A stretch of DNA of 8,079 nucleotides, from NCBI GenBank assembly GCA_002367255.1, contig DFBD01000129.1, forward strand, positions 1-8,079, written 5' to 3'. The position numbers and the translations under genes are program-made. Source of the DNA: Rhodobacterales bacterium UBA3089. GTDB taxonomy: Bacteria; Pseudomonadota; Alphaproteobacteria; Rhodobacterales; Rhodobacteraceae. Position 1 is the stretch's first letter, and every line of letters starts with the position of its first letter. Below, piece after piece: positions 1 to 6,628 of this stretch. Below the pieces are notes generated by a model. That model was given only the letters and a program-made list of their open reading frames with translations, was not told where the DNA came from and ran no database searches.

Positions 1-215
1 CAGATATTCGGGTTACGGCTACAAACCGGATTGCCATCACGATTAAGATGTGGGGACATCATCCCCTCAACGCCCAAATCAATAACCCAATGCTCACAAC
101 CATCGGGGTCAATCCAGATTGCGGCTTGAAGTTCCCCCGTAATTTCCGCTTGCGAAGCCAGCGGCGCCATGGAGGTAAATAGGCCCAAAAGCAGGGCGCT
201 CATGTAAGGTTTCAT
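1..215 (-). CDS. Small exported hypothetical protein (3' part beyond window)
   Basis: Reading leftward from an ATG at 215, an open frame of 71 codons continues off the window edge, so the C-terminus is missing. A TTGAGG ribosome-binding site at 230-225 lies 9 nt before the start and supports it. The N-terminus looks like a Sec signal peptide: one Lys, a hydrophobic stretch at about residues 6-20 and an Ala-Ser-Gln-Ala cleavage-like site near residue 23. The mature part has two cysteines (C40, C65) in a DPDGC-EHW ... NRDG-PVC context, which could form a disulfide in the periplasm. I recall similar short secreted proteins or lipoproteins in Rhodobacterales, but no function is known to me. There is no lipobox Cys at the cleavage site, so it is probably not a lipoprotein. 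The gene follows miaB on the same strand after 125 nt, too far to assume co-transcription. Confidence 0.72.
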   Translation of the reverse strand, partial: MKPYMSALLLGLFTSMAPLASQAEITGELQAAIWIDPDGCEHWVIDLGVEGMMSPHLNRDGNPVCSRNPNI

Positions 216-314
216 AATGTTCTGCCTCAAGTTTCCGATCATTAATGCCGGTGTTCCCGTCAGCGTAACACATTAAATTCTATTTGTTAATCCATTACTT
301 ACACAGCAAATACA

Positions 315-332
315 TGTGACATCAAAGTCACA
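315..332. repeat. TGTGAC-N6-GTCACA inverted repeat downstream of miaB
   Basis: This is a perfect 6-bp inverted repeat, TGTGAC and GTCACA with a 6-nt spacer, starting 9 nt past the miaB stop codon on the minus strand. It lacks a clean T-run after the stem, so it is a poor intrinsic terminator. It resembles a CRP/FNR-family half-site pair, but the TGTGA/TCACA arms are 8 nt apart rather than the usual 6. It could be an operator for the exported-protein gene that starts at 215. A TAGAAT hexamer at 282-277 (minus) could be that gene's -10; no good -35 accompanies it. Confidence 0.35.
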
Positions 333-340
333 CTTGGCAC

Positions 341-1648
341 TTATATTTTCTCCGCCGAAAGCGAGTTCCGCTCCGTCGCGACGACCTTAACATTCACGAC
401 CTTGCCAATATCGGACGGGTCACCCAGAAAATGCGTCGCATGCAAATACGGCGACTTGCCAATCACCTGCCCTGTCTCGCGCCCCAGCTTTTCGACCAGT
501 ACCGGCAAAGTCCGCCCGATCATGCTGTTCTGAAATTCCACCTGATGGCTGGTCAACAACGCCTGAAGGCGGTGCAAACGCTCCGTCTTTACGCTTTCCT
601 CTACATGCGCGCGATCCGCCGCAGGCGTTCCTGGCCGTGGCGAATACTTGAAACTATACGCCTGCCCGTACCGAACCTCCTCGCACAAATCCATCGTTGC
701 CTGAAAATCCGCCTCGTCCTCTCCGGGGAAGCCCACAATAAAGTCGCCCGACAGCATAATGTCAGGCCGCACCACCCGCATACGCTCCAACACCTTCAGA
801 TAATCCGCCGCCGTATGCTTGCGGTTCATCGCCTTCAAAACCTTGTCCGAGCCCGACTGCACCGGTAAATGCAGATACGGCATCAGTTTTTCCACCTCGC
901 CATGCACCGCAATCAGATCATCCGCCATGTCGTTGGGATGCGAGGTCATATACCGGATCCGCTCCAGCCCGTCGATCTTGGCCAGCTCGCGGATAAGGCG
1001 TGGTAATGTCCAGTCATCCGCCAGATACGCATTCACATTCTGCCCTAACAGGCTGATCTCAACGACACCGCGTTCCACCAGGTCCCGCGCCTCGGCCATC
1101 AAGCGTTCAGGGGCGCGCGAAACCTCGGCCCCGCGCGTGTAGGGCACTACGCAAAAAGCGCAAAACTTGTCGCAACCCTCCTGAACCGTCAAAAATGCGG
1201 CAGGCGCACGACGCGCCTTGGTACCACGCGGCAGAAACTCGAACTTGTCTTCCTCGGGGAATTCCGTGTCCAGAACCTGCACCCCGTTCCCCGCCTTTTC
1301 AGCCATCTTTGGCAAACGGTGATAAGCCTGAGGACCCACAACCAGATCAACCATCGGCTGGCGGATCATTATCTCTTCGCCCTCGGCCTGCGCTACGCAT
1401 CCAGCCACACCGATTTTCAGATCAGGGTTGGCGTCCTTCAGCGGACGATACCGGCCAAGTTCAGAATAAATCTTCTCCGCCGCTTTTTCGCGAATATGAC
1501 AGGTGTTCAGCAAAATCATATCCGCCTGCTCGGGCGAATCCACAGTAGTATAGCCGTCTGCACCCATCGCATCGACCATCCGCTCGCTGTCATAGACATT
1601 CATCTGGCAGCCATACGTCTTGATAAACAGTTTTTTTGTATTGGACAT
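341..1648 (-). CDS. miaB: tRNA-2-methylthio-N6-dimethylallyladenosine synthase MiaB
   Basis: MiaB is a cytoplasmic radical-SAM enzyme that converts i6A37 to ms2i6A37 in tRNAs reading UNN codons, using two [4Fe-4S] clusters. Numbering from the first of two adjacent ATGs (1651), the N-terminal MTTase domain carries its three cluster cysteines at C15 (YGCQMN), C51 (NTCHIR) and C85 (AGCVAQ). The radical-SAM CxxxCxxC motif is C160, C164 and C167 (GCDKFCAFC), followed by VVPYTRG. The LLGQNVNAY and HLPVQSGSD segments are typical of the family, and a C-terminal TRAM domain spans about 374-436. Length (435-436 aa) is normal and the protein looks complete. I place the start at the second ATG (1648), because the AGGTG Shine-Dalgarno is only 2 nt from the first ATG and 5 nt from the second. 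It is transcribed away from the glycosyltransferase-like gene. The phoH/ybeY genes often found beside miaB do not appear next to it here. Confidence 0.97.
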   Translation of the reverse strand: MSNTKKLFIKTYGCQMNVYDSERMVDAMGADGYTTVDSPEQADMILLNTCHIREKAAEKIYSELGRYRPLKDANPDLKIGVAGCVAQAEGEEIMIRQPMVDLVVGPQAYHRLPKMAEKAGNGVQVLDTEFPEEDKFEFLPRGTKARRAPAAFLTVQEGCDKFCAFCVVPYTRGAEVSRAPERLMAEARDLVERGVVEISLLGQNVNAYLADDWTLPRLIRELAKIDGLERIRYMTSHPNDMADDLIAVHGEVEKLMPYLHLPVQSGSDKVLKAMNRKHTAADYLKVLERMRVVRPDIMLSGDFIVGFPGEDEADFQATMDLCEEVRYGQAYSFKYSPRPGTPAADRAHVEESVKTERLHRLQALLTSHQVEFQNSMIGRTLPVLVEKLGRETGQVIGKSPYLHATHFLGDPSDIGKVVNVKVVATERNSLSAEKI

Positions 1649-1775
1649 CATCGCACCTGTTTCACATTTCGCCTTCGTCTACAACTTTGCGATTTCCGGC
1701 GCAATGGAACGATTTTCGCTTCCAGCACTGGGGGGTTATTTGCTAAACAGGTGTTGAACACTGTGAAAGCCCGAT
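1649..1775. promoter_or_regulatory. Divergent intergenic region between miaB and the GT-like gene
   Basis: About 125 bp separate two divergently read genes, so promoters for both should lie here. I find no convincing -35/-10 pair. The best miaB candidate on the minus strand is TTGCGC, 17 nt, TAGACG, matching each consensus hexamer at only three positions. The region is bracketed by a perfect 9-nt inverted repeat, CACCTGTTT at 1654-1662 and AAACAGGTG at 1745-1753. The left copy contains the miaB Shine-Dalgarno. Confidence 0.45.
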
Positions 1776-2621
1776 ATGCCTCTCCAAGAACTCGATCGAT
1801 TCCTGCGTACAAATGGCGCCAACCTGCCATCCCCCATTGCCGTACTTTTTGCCGAAGACGACATAGAGCTGGCGGGAACAATCGATCACCACGCCAAAAT
1901 GGGCTTTGGTACAATTCTGGTAATAGGCGACGTCGCCGAGCTAAACCCCGAAGGCGTCCACCTGTTTCCCGCACAGCTAAACCGTCTGGAAGATTCAGTA
2001 GATGCGTTAAACAAAGTCATCGCAGCCTGTCCCGGAAAATGGATTTATTACGCCTTCAACGCCGAATACCTCTACTTCCCCTATTGCGAAAACCGTACCA
2101 TCAATGACGCGATAACCTTCATGGAGGAAGAACGCCGCACCGCCGTTTTCACCTATGCCATCGACCTTTACCCCGAAAACCTGTCCGATCACGGCAACGG
2201 AGTCGACGTGGGTTCCGCCCAACTGGACCGCAACGGATACTACGGGCAGGAACGTTTCGTCGACGGCGAAGTCGTCGCGCGCCAACCCGAAATCTTCGGC
2301 GGCCTACGTTGGCGGTTCGAGGAACACATCCCATGGGAAAAACGCCGTATAGACCGCATCAGCCTGTTCAAAGCCATGCCCGACCTTGAAATCGGCCCCG
2401 ATTTGCGCCTAAGCGACCCCGAAATGAACACCATCGCATGCGAATGGCACAACAACATGACCATCGCCGTCATGTCATTCCGCGTTGCCAAGGCCCTGAT
2501 GCACAACCCCGGTTCCGCTGATGACATCGACGGTTTCCACTGGGGCGGCAGCCGCAAATTCGAGTGGAACTCCACCCAATTGATGGAACTCGGGTTCATG
2601 GAACCGGGCCAGTGGTTTTGA
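1776..2621 (+). CDS. Glycosyltransferase family 2/92-like protein, degenerate DxD
   Basis: A 281-aa soluble protein with no signal peptide or membrane segment. Residues 21-51 (FAEDD ... HHAKMGFGTILVIG) resemble the opening strand-helix-strand of family 2/92 glycosyltransferases, where a conserved Glu-rich turn precedes a His-containing helix and an Ile-rich strand. Residues 89-102 (WIYYAFNAEYLYFP) fall where these enzymes carry the metal-binding D-x-D-E-F segment, but here it reads F-N-A-E-Y. The following NDAITFMEEE and FTYAIDLYP pieces also fit the fold. The C-terminus (about 219-281) is rich in His, Trp and Asn, with an FRVAKALMHNP stretch. I recall homologues in Rhodobacterales with the same GFMEPGQWF-like ending. 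The ATG at 1776 has only a weak GAAAG upstream. Its stop overlaps the next gene by 4 nt, so translation is probably coupled. The assignment rests on pattern resemblance; the protein may have lost catalysis or may use another metal ligand. Confidence 0.85.
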   Translation: MPLQELDRFLRTNGANLPSPIAVLFAEDDIELAGTIDHHAKMGFGTILVIGDVAELNPEGVHLFPAQLNRLEDSVDALNKVIAACPGKWIYYAFNAEYLYFPYCENRTINDAITFMEEERRTAVFTYAIDLYPENLSDHGNGVDVGSAQLDRNGYYGQERFVDGEVVARQPEIFGGLRWRFEEHIPWEKRRIDRISLFKAMPDLEIGPDLRLSDPEMNTIACEWHNNMTIAVMSFRVAKALMHNPGSADDIDGFHWGGSRKFEWNSTQLMELGFMEPGQWF

Positions 2622-3514
2622 ACAACCTGCGCCTAAATCTTACGGCAGGAAGCGCCTCGGTTCTGGTCGCCCTCCTGCTGGTTGCGCTGAAACTCTGGGC
2701 GTTGGGTCAAACCGGATCGCTGTCCATCGCCGCCAGCCTCACGGACTCAGCTCTCGACCTGATCGTTTCGCTCACCGGCCTGCTGGCAATTCTCTACGCT
2801 GCCCGCCCCGCCGACGATGACCACGCTTTTGGGCATTCCCACGCCGAAGACCTCGCTGCACTGGCCCAAGGCATATTGGTAACCGTTTCCGCCACGGTCA
2901 TCGGCTGGTCCGCAATCGAACGACTTCTTTCCGACACACCCCCCGCCTTGGCAGACGAGGGCGCAGGCATGGTCGCCATGACCATATCCATCACCCTGAC
3001 AATTGCGTTAATCCTGTGGCAACGCCGCGTCGTATCGAAAACCGGCAACCGCGTCGTGGCCGCCGACAGCTTGCACTACACCGCCGATCTTTTGCCAAAT
3101 CTGGGGGCCATAATTGCCCTCCTCGCCTCATCCGCCTTCGGGCTAGTCGCGGTGGACAGCGTCATCGCGCTTGCTGCCGCCGTGTTACTACTGTTCGGCG
3201 CATGGCGCATCACCAAAGCCGCCTTCGACGCCCTGATGGACCGCCGCGCCGACCCCGAAAGCATCGCCAAAGTCGAGGCCTTGGTGGCCAACTGGCCCGG
3301 CGTGCTTGGCTACCACGACCTAAAAACCCGCACCTCCGGCAACCGTATATTCGTGCAAGTCCACATCGAACTGGACGGTTCGCAAAGTTTAGAAAAAGCC
3401 CACGGCATCGGCGCGGGCCTAAAGCACGAAATCCTGCGCGTCATGCCCAACGCCGACGTCCTGATCCACAAAGACCCGGCGGGCGATCCGTTGTCGCCTA
3501 ATCGGACGACATGA
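2618..3514 (+). CDS. fieF: Cation diffusion facilitator (FieF-type Zn/Fe efflux transporter)
   Basis: An inner-membrane proton-coupled divalent cation exporter of the CDF family, 298 aa from a TTG start, close to the roughly 300 aa of E. coli FieF. About six membrane segments occupy residues 8-205 and a cytoplasmic dimerisation domain follows to the end. The transport-site ligands D43 and D47 (LTDSALD) in TM2 and H153 and D157 (LHYTAD) in TM5 give the D-D-H-D set of FieF-like members. The DDDHAFGHSHAED loop (66-78) matches the second metal site. In the C-terminal domain H233, H249, H262, H284 and D286 sit where the family binds the dinuclear site. The start is uncertain: TTG at 2618 overlaps the upstream TGA as TTGA. 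An in-frame GTG at 2612 has a GGAA 8 nt upstream and would add two residues; a GTG at 2564 lacks a ribosome-binding site. Substrate (Zn, Fe, Mn, Cd) cannot be fixed from sequence alone. Confidence 0.93.
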   Translation: MNNLRLNLTAGSASVLVALLLVALKLWALGQTGSLSIAASLTDSALDLIVSLTGLLAILYAARPADDDHAFGHSHAEDLAALAQGILVTVSATVIGWSAIERLLSDTPPALADEGAGMVAMTISITLTIALILWQRRVVSKTGNRVVAADSLHYTADLLPNLGAIIALLASSAFGLVAVDSVIALAAAVLLLFGAWRITKAAFDALMDRRADPESIAKVEALVANWPGVLGYHDLKTRTSGNRIFVQVHIELDGSQSLEKAHGIGAGLKHEILRVMPNADVLIHKDPAGDPLSPNRTT

Positions 3515-3526
3515 CCGCCGCGCACA

Positions 3527-4291
3527 TCAAAACTTGCCGTTGTCATTTTTCCATTCACTGCGCGGCGCGATGGTTTCGTTAGTGTCCCAATGCTCCACCA
3601 GTTTTCCACTGGCAACGCGGAACAAATCGTAGAACGCAGTATGCACACCTCTCAACTGGCCTTCGCTCACGCATAAAACGAAATTTCCCTCTGCCAAAAC
3701 ACGGTGAACGCATTGATAATCGATTTGTCTCTGACCACCCTTCACAACACCGAGCTCTGCTCTAAGGGAGGACAGGCCATCGTCAAAACGCGGATTGTGT
3801 TCTGTAAAGGCGTCGGTATCGATAAAGTCCGTCAGTTTGTTCAATTGCCTCGCAACCAATACATCTTCTGCAAACGACTGCACAATTGATCGGTTGCGCT
3901 CGGTCAGGTCGTGGTCGCTAGCATCGGTCGGACCATCCACCATACTATGACCCGATTGGTTCGGCCCCGTTCGTTCTTGGATGTTGTCCCAATGCTCAAC
4001 GGCCTGACCATTCTGGAAACGAAATACTTCAAAACAAATTTTTCTGCTCGCGAAGTCGTATTCCATATGGGCGAAAACAAACTCACCATCCTCAAATCCC
4101 CTGACCATATTCACCCGAGGCTCTGTTTCCGAAAGACGCTTGAACAGCGACGCTAGGCCTTCGCTACCTTCATGTGTCTGCGGGTTATGCTGGATGTATT
4201 TTGCTTCATTGACCACAGCAATTGGCCCGGGTTCGCCTGTCTCTATGCTCTTTAGCAAATCCCTAATTTGATTCTTTTTAGTAATCGTCAT
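3527..4291 (-). CDS. Tandem SnoaL-like (NTF2-fold) protein, COG4922-like
   Basis: A 254-aa cytoplasmic protein made of two NTF2-fold SnoaL-like domains, about residues 8-105 and 131-241, joined by a polar linker. Matching motifs recur about 130 residues apart: YIQHNP (32-37) against FTEHNP (162-167), and FEVFRFQNGQAVEHWDNIQ (87-105) against YDLFRVASGKLVEHWDTNE (221-239). The QHNP and FR-x-GK-VEHWD motifs recall the group annotated as predicted SnoaL-like aldol-condensation enzymes, but the reaction here is unknown; many relatives are uncharacterised. I chose ATG 4291 because AAAAGGG at 4305-4299 lies 7 nt upstream. The frame stays open to a GTG at 4354, but that codon sits inside a hairpin and has no ribosome-binding site. 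The gene follows the peptidase by 75 nt on the same strand and converges on the transporter with a 12-bp gap, leaving no room for a separate terminator there. Confidence 0.88.
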   Translation of the reverse strand: MTITKKNQIRDLLKSIETGEPGPIAVVNEAKYIQHNPQTHEGSEGLASLFKRLSETEPRVNMVRGFEDGEFVFAHMEYDFASRKICFEVFRFQNGQAVEHWDNIQERTGPNQSGHSMVDGPTDASDHDLTERNRSIVQSFAEDVLVARQLNKLTDFIDTDAFTEHNPRFDDGLSSLRAELGVVKGGQRQIDYQCVHRVLAEGNFVLCVSEGQLRGVHTAFYDLFRVASGKLVEHWDTNETIAPRSEWKNDNGKF

Positions 4292-4307
4292 CCACTGACC
4301 CTTTTCG

Positions 4308-4334
4308 AAAAATTCCGATGTGTAGCTTTCGGAA
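4308..4334 (-). terminator. Candidate intrinsic terminator after the M3 peptidase gene
   Basis: On the minus strand TTCCGA (4334-4329) and TCGGAA (4318-4313) pair as a 6-bp stem around a 10-nt loop. It is followed directly by five T residues (4312-4308), and two G-U pairs could extend the stem. It lies 33 nt past the peptidase stop codon, so it could end that transcript. It also ends only 3 nt before the Shine-Dalgarno of the SnoaL-like gene, so read-through or folding here could affect that gene. The long loop and short stem make it a modest terminator. Confidence 0.42.
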
Positions 4335-4335
4335 C

Positions 4336-4365
4336 CGTAGGCTGGGTGATCCACCCACCACCACG
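4336..4365. repeat. GTAGGGTGGGT-like hairpin (REP-like intergenic element)
   Basis: TGGGTG (4343-4348) and CACCCA (4352-4357) form a 6-bp stem with a 3-nt ATC loop. The whole segment reads like the widespread GTAGGGTGGGT ... ACCCACC palindrome found in intergenic regions of many proteobacteria. One substitution is present: C at 4342 where the recalled form has G, which breaks one pair. It sits immediately after the peptidase stop at 4367. Membership in a dispersed repeat family is from memory; only one copy is visible in this window. Confidence 0.4.
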
Positions 4366-4366
4366 C

Positions 4367-6373
4367 TCAATCCAACCCGCGACCCTTCAACAAAGCCTCG
4401 ACTTTGGGCAAAGATCCGCGAAACGCCGTGTACAGCTCCGCCGCGTCCTTCGACCCGCCCGCCGTGTAAATATGCTCCGCCAACCGCGCCGCCGTATCAG
4501 GATCAAAAACATCGCCCGCTTCCTTGAACGCGGCGAAGGCATCCTCGTCCATCACTTCGGACCACATATAAGAATAATACCCGCTGGAATATCCGTCCCC
4601 CGAAAACACATGCTGAAAATGCGGTGTCGCATGGCGCATGGTAATCGCAGGCGGCATTCCCAACCGTTCCAGCGTCGCCGCTTGCGCCGCCATCGGGTCG
4701 CCCAAAGCATTCGTGTGAAAATCCAGGTCAACGATGGCCGAAGCCGTATATTCCACCGTCGAAAACCCCTGATCGAAGTTTTCCGCCGCCTTCAAACGAT
4801 CCAGCAAATCCTGCGGCATCGGCTGCCCCGTTTCCACATGCAACGCATGTTTGGTCAACACTTCGGGTTCGCTTAGCCAGTGTTCATAAAGCTGGCTTGG
4901 CAGCTCAACGAAGTCACGCGACACAGACGTGCCGGAAATGAACGAATACGTCACATCCGACATTAACGAATGCAGCGCATGGCCAAACTCGTGGAACAAC
5001 GTCCGTGCGTCGTCAAACGTCAACAACGCCGCCTCGCCCGCTGGCGCCTTGGCAAAGTTGCAGACGTTCACTGTAATCGGCCGCACCTCGCCCCCCAGTT
5101 TCGATTGCGCCCTGAAGCGCGAGCACCAAGCCCCCGACCGCTTGCTAGACCGCGCGAAATAATCCCCGATGAATACACCTATATGGCGGTCACCTTTCGT
5201 AACTTCCCATGCCCGAGCATCGCCGTGATAAAGCGGCACGTCCAGCGGTTTAAATGACAGCCCAAACAAGCGGTTCGCCACGTCAAACGACGCCTCGATC
5301 ATCGCATCCAGTTGCAAATACGGCTTCACCTCGGCCTCATCCAGATCGTATTCGGCCTTTTGCAAAATCCCAGCGTAATGCCGCCAATCCCAAGGGGCCA
5401 GATCGCCGTTCACGCCGTCCGCCCGCATCAATTCTGTCAGCTTTGCCGCATCGCGCTCCGCCGCTGCCTTCGCAGGTTCCCACACGGCCATTAACAATTC
5501 CCTAACCGCCTCGGGCGTTTTTGCCATCTCGTTGTCCAGCTTGAAGGACGCGAAATCCTTGAAGCCCAGCAACGCGGCCCGTTCGCGGCGCAACTCCAAC
5601 GTCTCGGCCACCGCCGCGATGTTGTCGGTCTCGCCCCCGTTTTCACCACGTGCAACCCATGCCTTGAACGCAATTTCACGCAAATCGCGACGGGTCGAGA
5701 ACTGCAAAAACGGCACAATCAACGACCGCGACAGCGTTATCACATACCCCTCGCCCCCTCGATCCTTGGCCGCCTGCGCCGCCGCCGAAACCAGCGAATC
5801 CGGCAACCCTGCCAGATCGCCCTCAGCCAACGCCATTTCCCAAGACTTCTCGTCCGCCAGAACATTCTGCGAAAACGCCGTCCCTAACGAGGCCAACCGC
5901 TGCATGATCCCTTTCAACCGCTCCCGCGCCTCGGGCTGCAACGCGGCCCCTGCTCGCACAAACATCCGGTTATACAATTCCAGCACCCGCGCTTGCTCGG
6001 CATCCAAACCAGCGGCACTAACCGCCGCGACCCGTGCAAACAACGCCTCGTTCATCAACGTTTCCGCCGAAAATGCCGCTAACTTTGGCGCCAAATCCCG
6101 CTGCAATGCCTCTAGCGCATCATTCGTATTGGCACCCGCAAGGTTGAAAAACACGCCCGCGATACGCTCCAACGATGCCTCCGCTTGCTCCATCGCCTCG
6201 ATCGTATTTGCAAACGTCGGCGCGTCGCCCGCCCCTGCAATTGCATCAACTGCCGCCCGCGCCTCAACAAAAGCCACCTCGAACGCAGGTCCAAAATGTT
6301 CATCCTTAATCAAGTCAAACGGCGGAATTTCGAAAGGCGTATTCCATTCCTGAAGAAGCGGGTTATCGGTCAT
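4367..6373 (-). CDS. dcp: M3 family zinc metallopeptidase, peptidyl-dipeptidase Dcp-like
   Basis: A 668-aa cytoplasmic thimet-type metallopeptidase that trims short peptides, in the Dcp case by releasing C-terminal dipeptides. The zinc motif HEFGH is at residues 461-465, and the third ligand Glu is in DFVELPSQ (E490). Downstream, HFQHVFSGDGYSSGYYSYMW (585-604) holds the His and Tyr residues that bind substrate and stabilise the transition state in M3 enzymes. The N-terminus (NPLL ... TPFEIPPFD, then VFFNLAGANTND) looks more like Dcp than oligopeptidase A, and length matches Dcp (about 680 aa). No signal peptide is present. I chose ATG 6373, preceded by a weak GGA 7 nt upstream; a TTG at 6403 would add ten residues and is less likely. 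The gene is divergent from the dehydrogenase gene and is followed by two hairpins and the SnoaL-like gene. OpdA-like specificity cannot be excluded. Confidence 0.95.
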   Translation of the reverse strand: MTDNPLLQEWNTPFEIPPFDLIKDEHFGPAFEVAFVEARAAVDAIAGAGDAPTFANTIEAMEQAEASLERIAGVFFNLAGANTNDALEALQRDLAPKLAAFSAETLMNEALFARVAAVSAAGLDAEQARVLELYNRMFVRAGAALQPEARERLKGIMQRLASLGTAFSQNVLADEKSWEMALAEGDLAGLPDSLVSAAAQAAKDRGGEGYVITLSRSLIVPFLQFSTRRDLREIAFKAWVARGENGGETDNIAAVAETLELRRERAALLGFKDFASFKLDNEMAKTPEAVRELLMAVWEPAKAAAERDAAKLTELMRADGVNGDLAPWDWRHYAGILQKAEYDLDEAEVKPYLQLDAMIEASFDVANRLFGLSFKPLDVPLYHGDARAWEVTKGDRHIGVFIGDYFARSSKRSGAWCSRFRAQSKLGGEVRPITVNVCNFAKAPAGEAALLTFDDARTLFHEFGHALHSLMSDVTYSFISGTSVSRDFVELPSQLYEHWLSEPEVLTKHALHVETGQPMPQDLLDRLKAAENFDQGFSTVEYTASAIVDLDFHTNALGDPMAAQAATLERLGMPPAITMRHATPHFQHVFSGDGYSSGYYSYMWSEVMDEDAFAAFKEAGDVFDPDTAARLAEHIYTAGGSKDAAELYTAFRGSLPKVEALLKGRGLD

Positions 6374-6628
6374 GTGTTGTCCATTTGCTAAATACTTTCC
6401 CAATCACTGTGCGGTTTTCCAAACTTTCTTGCAAGGTACAAGACTTTTTTCGACGGAACCAATCCGCTGCATGGTTGGCCTTGCTCGACTCTTCTTGAAG
6501 CCGTGATGTTTACGCACACCTACGTGGCATAAGCGGCCATGTCGTTTTCTCGTCTTGCGAAGTCGGCTTGATATAGACGCGCGGTGTGCAACGGGGTTAA
6601 CTGCACGTGAAATAACCGGAGGTGCCCC
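6374..6628. promoter_or_regulatory. Divergent intergenic region, peptidase and dehydrogenase promoters
   Basis: A 255-bp non-coding stretch between divergent genes. On the plus strand TATAGA at 6572-6577 is a possible -10 for the dehydrogenase gene, but no -35-like hexamer lies 16-18 nt upstream, which would fit an activator-dependent promoter. A 5-bp inverted repeat, GTGCA (6586-6590) and TGCAC (6602-6606) with an 11-nt spacer, lies in the presumed leader just before the ribosome-binding site. I see no clear promoter for the peptidase. A frame open on the minus strand across 6404-6694 has no recognisable product and is separated from the peptidase by a stop codon. No riboswitch could be recognised. 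Confidence 0.45.

Noticed and set aside
1631..1638. Run of seven T residues near the miaB start, considered as terminator or frameshift site
   Set aside because: It encodes the ordinary Lys-Lys-Leu-Phe of the MiaB N-terminus, no hairpin adjoins it, and the reading frame is intact.
1648..1974. 108-codon minus-strand frame ending in an ATGA overlap with the miaB start
   Set aside because: It looks like a coupled upstream gene, but it is antisense to the GT-like gene and its product is an Arg-rich shadow without family features.
1319..2107. 262-codon plus-strand frame spanning the miaB 5' end and the GT-like gene
   Set aside because: It crosses two supported genes in another frame and the divergent promoter region, and gives an Arg-rich product without family resemblance.
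4268..4876. 202-codon plus-strand frame antisense to the peptidase 3' end
   Set aside because: The Arg/His/Gln-rich product is typical of antisense translation, and the hairpins lie inside it.
5532..6353. 273-codon open frame on the plus strand antisense to the M3 peptidase
   Set aside because: It lies wholly inside a well-supported peptidase gene, its product is low-complexity Ala/Ser/Asn-rich, and it has no recognisable domain. It is a by-product of codon bias.
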